Position numbers and translations under genes: made by a program. This document shows, piece after piece, positions 8,603-15,957 of a stretch of 64,000 bases of DNA. This stretch comes from Streptomyces sp. NBC_01260 (GTDB lineage Bacteria; Actinomycetota; Actinomycetes; Streptomycetales; Streptomycetaceae). The DNA is taken from positions 7,936,001-8,000,000 of the forward strand of contig NZ_CP108464.1 of NCBI RefSeq assembly GCF_036226405.1. The letters are read 5' to 3'. Under the pieces are notes generated by a model. The model saw nothing but the letters and a program-made list of their open reading frames with translations, was not told the origin of the DNA and did not search any database. Each line of letters opens with the position of its first letter. Position 1 is the first letter of the stretch.

Positions 8603-9067
8603 TTACAGCGTGGCGGTCCATCCGCCGCGCGACAGCGTGGTCTCGCCGTCCGGTGTGATGGTGACCCGGGCACCGTAGACGGGCAGCTCCCCGTGTTCCA
8701 GCCAGCGCCGCCGGATTGCTTCGAGGAGGTCGTACAGGCGGCGCGGGCCGCCTTGGTGGACGGTAGTGGTGCGGTCGCCGATGTCTGTGCGGGCGCGGGC
8801 CCATGAGCCGTCGTGATGCAGCATCCACGTCATGCGGCTGCCGTCGTCTCCGGCTCCGGTGCGGTGTTCGATTCCGGGGGCGGTCAGGGAGAGCATCGAC
8901 CAGACCTCCCATGCCTGCATCACGTCGAGGACGGGGAACGGGGAGCTGGTCACCTGCCCGGTGTCTTGTGCTGCGATGGCGAAGAGGTCGTTGAGTGCGG
9001 CCGGGTAGTCGTCACTCGCGCGGGCGGCCATGAATGAGGCCCGGTCCCACTCGACTCGTCCTGTCGC
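8603..9067 (-). pseudogene. C-terminal fragment, perhaps of an isoaspartyl-methyltransferase-like protein
   Basis: Protein-like frame that ends WTATL at 8603 but has no own start. Notable stretches are GRVEWDRASFMAARASDDYP, LTAPGIEHRTGAGDDGSR, TWMLHHDGSWARART and QGGPRRLYDLLEAIRRRWLE. The last pattern (a W-L-H-x-x-D-G-S-W segment followed by Q-x-G-P-R-R-L-x-D) is seen in the C-terminal extensions of Streptomyces protein-isoaspartate-methyltransferase-like proteins, but the catalytic SAM domain is missing and the assignment is tentative. It is cut near 9067 by a kinase fragment on the opposite strand. Confidence 0.45.
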
Positions 9068-9094
9068 GCCACCGGCGTGGTCCTTTTCCGCAGT

Positions 9095-9425
9095 GATGAT
9101 CAAACCGGTGTCCCGATCGGCACCCCGGCCTACATGGCACCCGAAGCACTCGCCGGCACCTTCGACCACCGCTCCGACCTGTACTCGCTCGGCTGCGTGC
9201 TCTACGAGATGGTCACCGGCTGCCGACCCTTCACCGGCACCTCCTGGCACGTGGTCAACCAGCACCTCGACGAGCAGCCCGCACCGCTGCGCACCCTGCG
9301 TCCGGACACCCCCGTGGAACTGGAGCGGCTGGTCAGTCAGCTCCTGGCCAAGGACCCTGCCCAGCGCCCAGACAGCGCCGACGGGGTCTGCGAACTTCTC
9401 GAAGAGATCAACGACCGCCACTTCG
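9095..9425 (+). pseudogene. Ser/Thr protein kinase, C-lobe fragment
   Basis: Begins inside the activation segment and shows GTPAYMAPE (the APE motif), DHRSDLYSLGCVLYEMVTG (helix F), TGTSWHVVNQHL and RLVSQLLAKDPAQRP (kinase subdomain XI). The ATP-binding lobe, catalytic HRD loop and DFG are missing, and no membrane or sensor part follows. After EEINDRHFGD the frame passes directly into a DnaJ-like fragment, so two gene pieces are fused in one open frame. It is non-functional as a kinase. Confidence 0.75.
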
Positions 9426-9439
9426 GAGATGCACCACCC

Positions 9440-9755
9440 AGTCGTGGCTCCGACATCACCAGCGAGGTGGTCATCAGCCACGCGGAGGCCGCAGAAGGCG
9501 CGGTCATCCCCTTGCGCTTCACCACCCACCGGTCGTGCCCCGCGTGTGCCACCAGAGAAGACGAGCAGGCGGCGCGGGCCTGCCCCACGTGCAGGGGGAA
9601 GGACGGGTTATCCACAAGCAGCACACCCGCAAGGTCCGCATCCCCGCCGGCATCAGGAACCAGCAGCAGATCCGGGTCCGCGAGTTCGGCGGTCCTGGGA
9701 AGCATGGTGGCGCACCGGGGGACCTTTACGTCACCGTGCATGTCCAGGACTGGAC
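9440..9755 (+). pseudogene. DnaJ-like chaperone fragments, internally deleted and frameshifted
   Basis: Continues the kinase frame with SDITSEVVISHAEAAEGAVI and CPACATREDEQAARACPTC, the start of the DnaJ substrate-binding domain and its first zinc-finger cysteines. Near 9600 the frame changes and about three zinc repeats are missing; the other frame then gives TRKVRIPAGIRNQQQIRV and GGPGKHGGAPGDLYVTVHV, the conserved C-terminal domain. The J domain and the dimerisation end are absent. It is clearly a remnant. Confidence 0.72.
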
Positions 9756-9906
9756 TGCCGCCCGGTATTCAGCCAGGCCCGATGGCTTTGTGCCATTCGT
9801 CAGCGATCCGCCTCCAACATCACTGTGGCCCGGCTACACAGAAGGCTGCAGGTAGCGCCTTGCTTACCCTGTGTGGTGATGGCCGGTTGTGGGGGAGGTC
9901 TGAGGG

Positions 9907-10116
9907 TTGCTGACCATCAACGTGGCAGTGCTGCTCGCTGTCATCGTCGTCATCCGGTTGCGTCGGCGTACGCATGCCCGGAGCCGGCTCGATGAGAAGT
10001 TCACCGTCGTCATCGTCCTGGCGCTCGGGGTGGTCATCGCCCCGACACCGCTGGGCCACGGAATCATGGACTTCCTCGGCCAACTTGCGAGCGGCGTCAC
10101 TCAGGCGGGCCGATGA
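9907..10116 (+). CDS. Small membrane protein preceding the Mrr-like nuclease
   Basis: 69 residues. The first 20 residues (LTINVAVLLAVIVVI) form one membrane helix, followed by a short basic stretch RLRRRTHARSR and a second hydrophobic segment VVIVLALGVVIAPTP. The start is TTG at 9907, with the purine-rich GGGGAGG and GAGGG upstream. Its stop overlaps the ATG of the next gene (ATGA at 10113-10116), so the two are translated together. Such two-helix proteins recur beside Mrr-like genes in actinobacterial integrative elements; I cannot name a function. It may help seat the nuclease in the membrane. Confidence 0.65.
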   Translation: MLTINVAVLLAVIVVIRLRRRTHARSRLDEKFTVVIVLALGVVIAPTPLGHGIMDFLGQLASGVTQAGR

Positions 10117-10841
10117 GTCCCCGCGCACGCAAAGGCCGCACGGCAGTCGGCAGGCGCCGCCCACCGGTACGGCGGCGGACCCGCAGGCCCAGCAAGCGGC
10201 GGACGGATGACCGTCTGACCGGATTCCTCGTAGCCGCGGTCCTGGCCGTCGCCCTGGCCGTGGCCGTCGTCCACTGGCTGCTGGTCCATTGGTGGGTTCT
10301 GATCGTCCTCGGTGCGCTCGCGGTACTCGCCGGCGGTGGCTGGCTCTACCAGAAGCAACAGCAGGCACGGTGGGAAGCGGTCCGCGCGCAGGGACTGCGC
10401 TACGAGCTTCCCCAGCTGGACGCCCTGCACCACTCCCAGTTCGAAGACGCGGTGCGAGACCTGATGCACCGCGACGGCTGCCAGAACGCGGTCCGCGTCG
10501 GGGGCGGCGGAGACCTGGGCGCGGACGTGAAGGCCACCGACCCCTACGGGCGCCACTGGGTGATCCAGTGCAAACACAGGCGCAACGGCCTCGCCGGGTC
10601 CGCCGTCGGCACACCCGACCTCCAGGTACTCAACGGCACAGCCCGCCAGGTCCACGGCGCCGACATCGCGGTGATCGTGACGAACGGCCGGGTGACCGCG
10701 CCGGCCGTGGCCTTCGCGAAACAGCAGCGCCTCCACGTGATCGACCGCCACACCCTCGGAGCGTGGGCGTCCGGCTCACGCCCTCTGTGGGAGCTGCTGC
10801 GGGCAGTCCCGCCACCCCGCAAGCCGACCGCTTTCTCCTGA
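10113..10841 (+). CDS. Membrane-anchored Mrr-type restriction endonuclease
   Basis: 242 residues. A very basic N-terminus (about 30 residues of Arg/Lys/Pro) is followed by two membrane helices near 35-72, a short helix QKQQQARWEAVRAQG and a PD-(D/E)XK nuclease domain of the Mrr_cat type: HSQFEDAVRDLMHRDG, then GGGGDLGADVKA with the catalytic aspartate, and WVIQCKHRR with the Gln-x-Lys pair typical of this group. Mrr-type enzymes cut foreign, often methylated, DNA; here the domain should face the cytoplasm. It is co-translated with the small membrane gene before it. No methyltransferase or helicase partner is nearby, so a type IV restriction role or a role at the membrane in DNA transfer are both possible. 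Confidence 0.82.
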   Translation: MSPRARKGRTAVGRRRPPVRRRTRRPSKRRTDDRLTGFLVAAVLAVALAVAVVHWLLVHWWVLIVLGALAVLAGGGWLYQKQQQARWEAVRAQGLRYELPQLDALHHSQFEDAVRDLMHRDGCQNAVRVGGGGDLGADVKATDPYGRHWVIQCKHRRNGLAGSAVGTPDLQVLNGTARQVHGADIAVIVTNGRVTAPAVAFAKQQRLHVIDRHTLGAWASGSRPLWELLRAVPPPRKPTAFS

Positions 10842-10875
10842 CACTGTCCCTTGACAGAGCGGGCGCGGCAGTACG

Positions 10876-11121
10876 TCAGGTCGCGGCGCTTCGAGGCTGA
10901 TGCTGCTGCTGGGCGTTTTCGACGTGGCGTCCGAGGAAGAGGGCCGTGTACTCGATCTCCTGCTCAGTGGTGGTGGAGTAGTCGATGCGGCCGGTGCGGT
11001 GGCCGGGCTCCCGGTACACGCAGCGGGCCAGGCCCCGGCACACGAGATGACGACGTCGGGGGACCGTTGCCTGCACCCGCTTCACGAGCTTGCGCTGTGT
11101 GTTCCACCGCACCGCCGCCAC
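10876..11121 (-). CDS. Small basic hypothetical protein
   Basis: 81 residues from a GTG at 11121; contains RWNTQRKLVKRVQ, RRHLVCRGLARCVYREPGHR with two cysteines, and an amphipathic tail with TEQEIEYTALFLGRHVE. Codon use is in keeping with a real gene, but there is no recognisable family and no strong ribosome binding site. It converges with the nuclease gene, 34 bases away. It could be an element-encoded regulator or the remains of a larger gene, because coding-like sequence also continues upstream of its start in another frame. Confidence 0.4.
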   Translation of the reverse strand: MAAVRWNTQRKLVKRVQATVPRRRHLVCRGLARCVYREPGHRTGRIDYSTTTEQEIEYTALFLGRHVENAQQQHQPRSAAT

Positions 11122-11346
11122 CTCTTCCCGTCCCGTCCACCTTCAGCCCAGTGCGGCGGGTCTGACCACCGGAGGGATCGGTGGGACTGCGCGAAGCTCG
11201 GACGCACGTTCAGGGGCGGCGGGCGCAGCATGGCGGCGATTTCGGGGTCGGTGCCCTTGCGTGCGGCGAGGGAGCGCAGGTACGGCTCCGCTCCCTGGAG
11301 CAGGCCGGAGCGGGGACTGTCCCCCGCAGCTCGCGCGGGTGCTGTT

Positions 11347-11370
11347 GGGTACGGGTACGTACCCGTACCC
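11347..11370. promoter_or_regulatory. 24-bp perfect palindrome, likely antitoxin operator
   Basis: The sequence is four hexamers, GGGTAC twice then GTACCC twice, forming a perfect 24-base palindrome centred at 11358/11359. It lies 25 bases before the antitoxin start and ahead of its Shine-Dalgarno. Ribbon-helix-helix antitoxins usually bind such arrays of short inverted half-sites to repress their own operon, so it is the probable autoregulatory operator, overlapping the promoter. Confidence 0.75.
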
Positions 11371-11395
11371 TTGCGGGATGGGAAGGAGCTCGATG

Positions 11396-11653
11396 ATGTC
11401 TGATGCCAATGTCCGTATCCCCGAGGAAGCCAAGGACCGGCTCGCCGCGATCGCGGCCGCGGAGGGGCTGTCGCTGCGCGCCTATCTGGCGCGTCTGGCC
11501 GAGACCCTGCTGACTCCGGCCGAGCGGGCTGAGCGGGCCGAGAAGACCCGGGCTGTGCTGAAGGAGTGGAACGGCTACGCTCCGACCGCTGCCGAGCAGG
11601 ACGACCTGGACAGTGAGCTGGACCGTCGCCTGGCACAGGTGACCGCCCGGTGA
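11396..11653 (+). CDS. Ribbon-helix-helix antitoxin
   Basis: 85 residues. The N-terminal half NVRIPEEAKDRLAAIAAAEG plus LSLRAYLARLAETLL is a ribbon-helix-helix DNA-binding fold; the charged C-terminal part, with EKTRAVLKEWNGYAP and DDLDSELDRRLAQV, should wrap the toxin. Of two adjacent ATGs (11393, 11396) the second is better spaced from GGAG. Its stop overlaps the toxin's GTG, the usual coupling of a toxin-antitoxin operon. The palindrome just upstream suggests that it represses itself together with the toxin. Degradation of such antitoxins by host proteases frees the toxin. Confidence 0.82.
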   Translation: MSDANVRIPEEAKDRLAAIAAAEGLSLRAYLARLAETLLTPAERAERAEKTRAVLKEWNGYAPTAAEQDDLDSELDRRLAQVTAR

Positions 11654-12030
11654 GCGACGCCATGCACATCGTTCTGGACGACACGGCGATGGCTGCAGCG
11701 GGAGGGGGCAATGTTCTGGCCTCCCGGCTGATCCACCGGGCCCATGCCGAACCGGGTTGGTTTCTGTACGTCCCGGCATGCGCGCTCGTGGAAGCGGACC
11801 GGGCCCGGCCCCGCACGGCCGAACATCTGGCTTCCCTGCCCGGTATTACCGTCCTGGACCTGGACCTGCCCGCCGCGCTGGCCGTCGCGCAGCAGGAGAC
11901 GTGGGCTGCGGCTCACAGCCAGTACGCGGCGCAGCCCACTGCGGACCGTCCTGATGGGGCGGTTATCGCGACCACCGCACCCGAGCGGTGGGCTGGGGAG
12001 CCCGTCCGTGTTCTGGACCTCACACCCTGA
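11650..12030 (+). CDS. PIN-like toxin of a toxin-antitoxin pair
   Basis: 126 residues, GTG start overlapping the antitoxin stop by four bases. Visible PIN-like acidic positions are LDDTAM at the first strand, VPACALVEADR in the middle and DRPDGAVIATTA near the end, in the order expected of the VapC-type nuclease fold (Asp, Glu, Asp). PIN toxins cleave RNA, often tRNA or rRNA. The first strand has DD in place of the usual D-x-N/S, and the family is divergent, so the assignment rests on fold order plus operon context. A near-perfect 25-base-arm hairpin ends the operon at 12057. Confidence 0.75.
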   Translation: MSDAMHIVLDDTAMAAAGGGNVLASRLIHRAHAEPGWFLYVPACALVEADRARPRTAEHLASLPGITVLDLDLPAALAVAQQETWAAAHSQYAAQPTADRPDGAVIATTAPERWAGEPVRVLDLTP

Positions 12031-12056
12031 CCCCACCACGATGTCGCCACCGACTC

Positions 12057-12108
12057 GTACAGCGGCAGGCCCACCGCCTCATGTGAGGCGGTGGCCCTGC
12101 CGCTGTAC
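12057..12108 (+). terminator. Long hairpin ending the toxin-antitoxin operon
   Basis: Arms 12057-12081 and 12084-12108 pair over 25 positions with one mismatch, around the two bases TG (so the real loop opens a few pairs). It begins 27 bases after the toxin stop codon. Confidence 0.8.
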
Positions 12109-12178
12109 GGCTTGAGTGCCCCTAGACGTTCAGGTGCGGGAATGCGGTGTCAGGTCCGGCCCCGTGCCCGAGCCGGGA

Positions 12179-12836
12179 TCACGGCTGGTCGCGCAGACGG
12201 GTACGCCGGTCGGTGACGAGTTGGTGCCATCGGTCGCGGGTCGCCTGTTCGCCGTCGAGCCAGACGGGCCGGCTGTGGCTGGTCGGCCATGAAGTGGGCG
12301 ATGTCGACGAAGTAGGCGTGATCTTCGTGGGTCGTCTGTTCTTGCAGCCGGGCGATCGTCTCGGTCAGTGCGCTGTGGTCGTCAAGGACAGCCTGGTGGA
12401 ACGCGGCGTCGCGGATGAGTTCGGCCCGCCGGACGTTGATCGTGGAGGCGCGCAGGGCCTGGCAGTGGGCGGCCTCGCCGGCCTTTCCGTGCTGGTCGGC
12501 TTCGCCGCGTCCGGCGAGGTAGGCCGCGGCGGCGCGTTCGGGTTGGCCTTGGAGCCAGTACAGGTCGCCCAGTACACGCTGGTGGCGGCCTTCCCAGCCG
12601 AGGTTCTGTGCGGCGGCGAGGGCGGTGGGGAAGTCGCCGGCCAGGCGGGCGGCATGGGCAAGGCCGCGGCGGGCGGCCGGGGCCAGGCGTCCGTCCTGAT
12701 CGGCGACGTGCTGGTAGTCGCACCGGGATTCGGCGGCCCGTCCGGTGTCGCGCAGGGAATTGGGCCGCCGGAGCCCGTCCAGCAGGATGTCGGTATGACA
12801 AACCGATAAGGCGAGCCCATACGTGGCTTTGTTCAC
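12179..12836 (-). pseudogene. TPR-type protein, C-terminal part, frameshifted
   Basis: The frame contains helical repeats typical of tetratricopeptide proteins: RRGLAHAARLAGDFPTALAA, VLGDLYWLQGQPERAAAAYL and AELIRDAAFHQAVLDDHSAL. After HFMADQPQPA the frame changes near 12290; the other frame gives VWLDGEQATRDRWHQLVTDR and ends at a TGA at 12179. The beginning lacks a credible start and is much shorter than the large Streptomyces TPR/ATP-binding regulators it resembles. Truncated and frameshifted, so probably dead. It converges with the toxin-antitoxin terminator. Confidence 0.6.
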
Positions 12837-12885
12837 GAGTTCCGGCGAAACCGACTACACCAGGGCTCAAGGATGGGCTCGGTTC

Positions 12886-12993
12886 ATGACCGTGATCGCA
12901 TTGGTCTGCTCGCTGGGAGTCATTGCACTTGGAGTCGTCACCGTCTTCGGCCTGAAGTTCTTCCTTTACATCGTGGAAGCGCTCAGCGGATAG
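12886..12993 (+). CDS. Possible 35-residue membrane peptide
   Basis: An ATG at 12886 opens MTVIALVCSLGVIALGVVTV, one continuous hydrophobic helix, followed by FGLKFFLYIVEALSG and a TAG. AAGGA lies 13 bases upstream, which is far for a ribosome binding site. Strand-specific hydrophobicity and a clean stop argue for a real short gene, but the length allows chance. Small membrane peptides of this kind occur next to transfer or toxin genes on Streptomyces elements. Confidence 0.4.
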   Translation: MTVIALVCSLGVIALGVVTVFGLKFFLYIVEALSG

Positions 12994-13108
12994 CCCGATG
13001 CTGACCGCTCCGGCTAGAGCTACGGATCAGAAGTGTCCGTGCCACTGCCGTGCCCGATCGGCCGGGAACCAGCGGGGAACCACTGAAACCGACGGGCAGG
13101 ACGCACGA

Positions 13109-13147
13109 GAACGGCCCCCGACCGATTCACCTGGTCAGGGGCCGTTC
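13109..13147 (-). terminator. Terminator that belongs to the tRNA fragment
   Basis: Arms GAACGGCCCC (13109-13118) and GGGGCCGTTC (13138-13147) with a 19-base loop, immediately after the 3' end of the tRNA-Ser fragment on the minus strand. It looks like the original transcription terminator of a complete tRNA gene that was carried along. Confidence 0.65.
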
Positions 13148-13149
13148 AT

Positions 13150-13208
13150 CTGCGGTGGGTGTGGGATTTGAACCCACGGTGACATCGCTGCCACGACGGT
13201 TTTCAAGA
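13150..13208 (-). other. 3' fragment of tRNA-Ser(UGA); attachment-site scar
   Basis: Read on the minus strand the segment begins in the anticodon loop CTTGAAA (anticodon TGA), continues with the 3' anticodon stem ACCGTC, a long variable arm GTGGCAGCGATGTCAC, the T arm GTGGGTTCAAATCCCAC and the acceptor 3' side ending CACCCACCGC. The 5' half (acceptor, D arm, 5' anticodon stem) is absent: the bases before the loop do not pair with the stem. Integrative elements of actinobacteria recombine at exactly this stretch, from anticodon loop to 3' end. No full tRNA is present in the window. Confidence 0.82.
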
Positions 13209-13613
13209 TCGCTGCCGAGTTGAGTCGGCCCTTGTTTTCACGGAGGCGATCACGGCGGTAGCGACGCCGGTCACGATGAGGCTCCCCACCATGATCATCC
13301 CCACGCCGACCATGAATAGGCCGCTGGAGTCGTCCGACCAGTCGTAATAGGCGGCAACGGTCAGGCCGACTGGGACACCGAGCGCGGCGCCTGCGATGTA
13401 GCGCCGGGATGCCGTCCAGTACACCGGCGCCAGCAGAGTCAGCACCAGCCCGATCACCTGCCACGCCTCGTACGGGCCGGTCACCGAACCATCAGGGTGC
13501 ACGTCACGTTTCTGGTCCCAGCCCAGCCAGGCAGCCCACACCGCTAGCGTCAACACAACCAGCACGAGGATCGCCATAAGCTGGGGCACGAGTTTCAGAG
13601 GTCGTTGTGGCAT
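13203..13613 (-). CDS. Membrane protein of unknown function, stop codon inside the att fragment
   Basis: 136 residues with four hydrophobic segments: VPQLMAILVLVVLTLAVW, WQVIGLVLTLLAPVYW, YIAGAALGVPVGLTV and a glycine/methionine-rich GVGMIMVGSLIVTGVATAV. ATG at 13613. The last codons CRGCAGCGATCT-TGA run into the tRNA fragment, so the TGA stop is formed by the anticodon-loop sequence. The original gene may therefore have been longer or may have ended differently before the recombination. No family recognised. Confidence 0.6.
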   Translation of the reverse strand: MPQRPLKLVPQLMAILVLVVLTLAVWAAWLGWDQKRDVHPDGSVTGPYEAWQVIGLVLTLLAPVYWTASRRYIAGAALGVPVGLTVAAYYDWSDDSSGLFMVGVGMIMVGSLIVTGVATAVIASVKTRADSTRQRS

Positions 13614-13754
13614 GGCTCAAGCGTTCCGGCTCACCCTGGAACCGACCAGAGTCCAAGTACTCATCTCCGCTTGAGTAATTCGGCCACGGATCACAAGTTC
13701 CCCGTGCCACAACCGCGCTAAATCGGTCGGGGGCTCACAGGGAACGACCTCACC

Positions 13755-13934
13755 GTGCGCACCGCCCGTCACGCAAACCACCTCGCCGGCGTCACGGTCC
13801 AGTACACCGGGGCCGAGGAGTGGTACACCCTCACCGGCAGTCCCACCAACATCCCCAACAAGGGTCTGGAGGACTTCTACGCAGCCGTACTGGCCGCCAT
13901 CGCACACGGTGCCGAAGCACAAGTCCCGCAGTAG
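13755..13934 (+). pseudogene. 59-codon fragment of an unrecognised protein
   Basis: A frame with normal amino-acid composition from a GTG at 13755: VRTARHANHLAGVTVQYTG, EEWYTLTGSPTNIPN and GLEDFYAAVLAAIAHG, ending at a TAG. There is no ribosome binding site and the start falls at an apparent junction with the 5' end of the membrane-protein gene, so it is more likely the tail of a gene than a complete one. I do not recognise the family. Confidence 0.35.
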
Positions 13935-14089
13935 AGGCCCAGGCTGGTGCGGAGCCGCGCCCCCACCAAGGGGCGCCGCTCCGCACCGCCGTGGGCCGAG
14001 CCGCGCAGAGACACCGAGGTCCGAGGTCGAGCCCGCTCTCTCTCCCCCACGACGATGCAAGCACCACGACGAGCCGCCCGAACTTGCGA

Positions 14090-14335
14090 CCGTCACCGCG
14101 CTCCTCGCCCCGGCGTCCGCCGGACTCGTCCACCACCACGACATCGCCACCGCCGTACAGCTCGCACTCACCGGCGCACTCGGCGGCCACACCGCCAACG
14201 TCGTCGACGAACCCCACTACCATCTACGAGCCCTTGCCGAATCCTGAATGGTCGCGCCGATGGCACTCTCCTGCGCAGCCTCGGCTTCACCGCCACCGTC
14301 CCCACCCTCTCCAGGCCAACCCGACGGCTTGCTGT
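14090..14335 (+). pseudogene. NAD(P)-dependent epimerase/dehydratase, C-terminal remnant
   Basis: ASAGLVHHHDIATAVQLALTG followed by NVVDEPHYHLRALAES matches the substrate-domain tail of extended short-chain dehydrogenases, where F-V-H-x-x-D-I-A-x-A-V and N-x-x-D-E are standard. After the TGA at 14245 another frame carries DGTLLRSLGFTATVPTL, the last conserved block of the same family, so a frameshift has split the end. The Rossmann half with the cofactor loop is missing. It lies between an unknown fragment and the intact oxidoreductase at 14399. Confidence 0.6.
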
Positions 14336-14398
14336 AGTGGAGACCGCCATACGGCGACTTGGGACCCGGTACTCGGGCCCTGCCAGGGCACGTCGGTC

Positions 14399-15559
14399 TC
14401 AGGTGGCACCGTTCGGGTGCAGCACGACCTTCGTCCAGCCGTCGTCGCGGGCATCGAAGTGGTCGTACGCCGTTGCGGCCTCGTCGAGGTTCAGCTCGTG
14501 CGAGACCAGGAAGCTCGGCTCTGCCTTGCCGCCCGCGATGAGGTCGCGCAGCGCCCGGTTGTACCGCTTCACCGGCGCCTGCCCCGTGCCGACCTTCTGG
14601 CCCTTGAACCACATCATGCCGAAATCGATCGGCACCTTGCCCTTGGCCTCGAGTTCTCCCTGTGCTTCGGCTCCGCCCGGATCCTCGGGGAGGAAGACGC
14701 CCACGACACCGAGAGCGCCGGTGAACCGGACCGCGTCGATCAGCTGGTTCATCGTCAACGTTGCGTCCTCGTGCCCCTGCGGATCGTGTGCCTGGTAGCC
14801 GACGCACTCACAGCCGTTGTCGGCGCCCAGCCCCAGCGTCGCTTCCTTGACGACCTCGGACGGGTCCTGGTCGTTGGTGTTGATCGGGATCGCACCGATC
14901 TCCTCCGCGAGCCGCAGCCGGTCCGGGTGGTGATCGGCCACCCACACCCGGCCGGCGCCCTTGAGTATCGCGGAGTAGGCCGCCATCAGGCCGACTGGGC
15001 CGGCGCCGAAGACGACGGTCTGGTCGCCGGGCTTGACGCCGGCCATCTCGGTGGCGTGATAGCCAGTGGGGAAGATGTCGGACAGCATCACGTAGTCCAG
15101 CTGGCGCTCGGCGGCGTCCTCGCCCAGCCGCAGGGCGTTGAAGTCGCCGTAAGGTACGCGCAGCAGCTCGGCCTGGCCGCCCTGGTACGGGCCCATCTCG
15201 GCGAAGCCGTAGGCGGCGCCGGCGAGGGCGGGCTCCGGCTGCATCGTCAGGCAGTAGTTCGTGAGGCCCTGCTCGCACTGCTTGCAGAAACCGCACGCGA
15301 TGTTGAACGGCAGGCACACGTACTCGCCGACCTTGACCTTGGTGACCGCCGAGCCGACTTCGACGACCTGCCCCAGGTTCTCGTGGCCCAGCGTGCGGCC
15401 GGTCTCGAACGAAGTGCGGCCTTCGTACATGTGCAGGTCGGAGCCGCAGATGTTGGTGCTGGTGATCTTCACGAGGATGTCGCTGGGGTGCTCGATCTTC
15501 GCGTCCGGTACGTCCTTCACCGCAATGGTGCGGGGTCCTTCGTACACCGCTGCCTTCAT
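14399..15559 (-). CDS. Zinc-dependent alcohol dehydrogenase, glutathione-independent formaldehyde dehydrogenase type
   Basis: 386 residues, intact. Medium-chain dehydrogenase expected to oxidise formaldehyde or a related aldehyde/alcohol with NAD in the cytoplasm. Catalytic-zinc ligands are in NICGSDLHMYEG (Cys) and TLGHENLGQVVEVG (His, Glu); the structural-zinc cysteines are in CGFCKQCEQGLTNYC; the cofactor loop is VFGAGPVGLMAAY. The long insert with GAEAQGELEAKGKVPIDFG and WFKGQKVGTGQAPVKRY places it in the dismutase-like formaldehyde dehydrogenase branch. The ATG at 15559 is preceded by GAGAGGGG at good spacing; a TTG two codons earlier is less likely. Monocistronic. Confidence 0.88.
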   Translation of the reverse strand: MKAAVYEGPRTIAVKDVPDAKIEHPSDILVKITSTNICGSDLHMYEGRTSFETGRTLGHENLGQVVEVGSAVTKVKVGEYVCLPFNIACGFCKQCEQGLTNYCLTMQPEPALAGAAYGFAEMGPYQGGQAELLRVPYGDFNALRLGEDAAERQLDYVMLSDIFPTGYHATEMAGVKPGDQTVVFGAGPVGLMAAYSAILKGAGRVWVADHHPDRLRLAEEIGAIPINTNDQDPSEVVKEATLGLGADNGCECVGYQAHDPQGHEDATLTMNQLIDAVRFTGALGVVGVFLPEDPGGAEAQGELEAKGKVPIDFGMMWFKGQKVGTGQAPVKRYNRALRDLIAGGKAEPSFLVSHELNLDEAATAYDHFDARDDGWTKVVLHPNGAT

Positions 15560-15957
15560 GATCAACCCCTCTCGCCGCTACGCGCGAGCGCCATCGCTGC
15601 ATGCGCTTGGCGGCGGGTAGTCGACGGCGCCGGAGGCGCCGTGCTCTGTCGTCCGTCATGTTTCAAGGGAGGCACGTCGGCGCGCCCTCTTCTCTCCCTC
15701 CACCGTCCCACTCGTCCTGGCCGGGCGCGACTCTCCGGGAGGCGGGTGACTTGATACCGCCCGGGCAGCGGGCGCCGTGGTCAGCGAGGTCATGATCGCT
15801 CCGGAGGAGCAAGTCCTGCCGACGCGCGAGCTGGCACACCAGACTCCGTGTCGTATGTGTGCACGTGGTTGGCCTGTCTGGCCAACCACGCCGCCTAGTC
15901 ACACGAGTGCGACCGAGCACGACAGATGACCCGGATGCACAGCTCCGGTCGGGCCGG
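15560..15957. other. Gene-free stretch with one hairpin
   Basis: About 400 bases without a credible gene. It should hold the promoter of the dehydrogenase gene (near 15560-15650). The only structure I see is a perfect 11-base-arm hairpin, arms 15864-15874 and 15880-15890, around TGTCT, well placed to end transcription of the minus-strand fragment whose stop is at 15958. Confidence 0.5.

Noticed and set aside
11347..11370. The GGGTAC palindrome as a terminator
   Set aside because: It lies just before a start codon and after no convincing gene end; its hexamer structure fits an operator better.
13150..13208. A complete tRNA gene
   Set aside because: Only the 3' part from the anticodon loop is present; the 5' acceptor and D arm are missing.
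13820..15754. A 644-codon plus-strand open frame opposite the dehydrogenase
   Set aside because: The minus strand encodes a complete zinc dehydrogenase here; the plus frame is its reflection joined to fragments.
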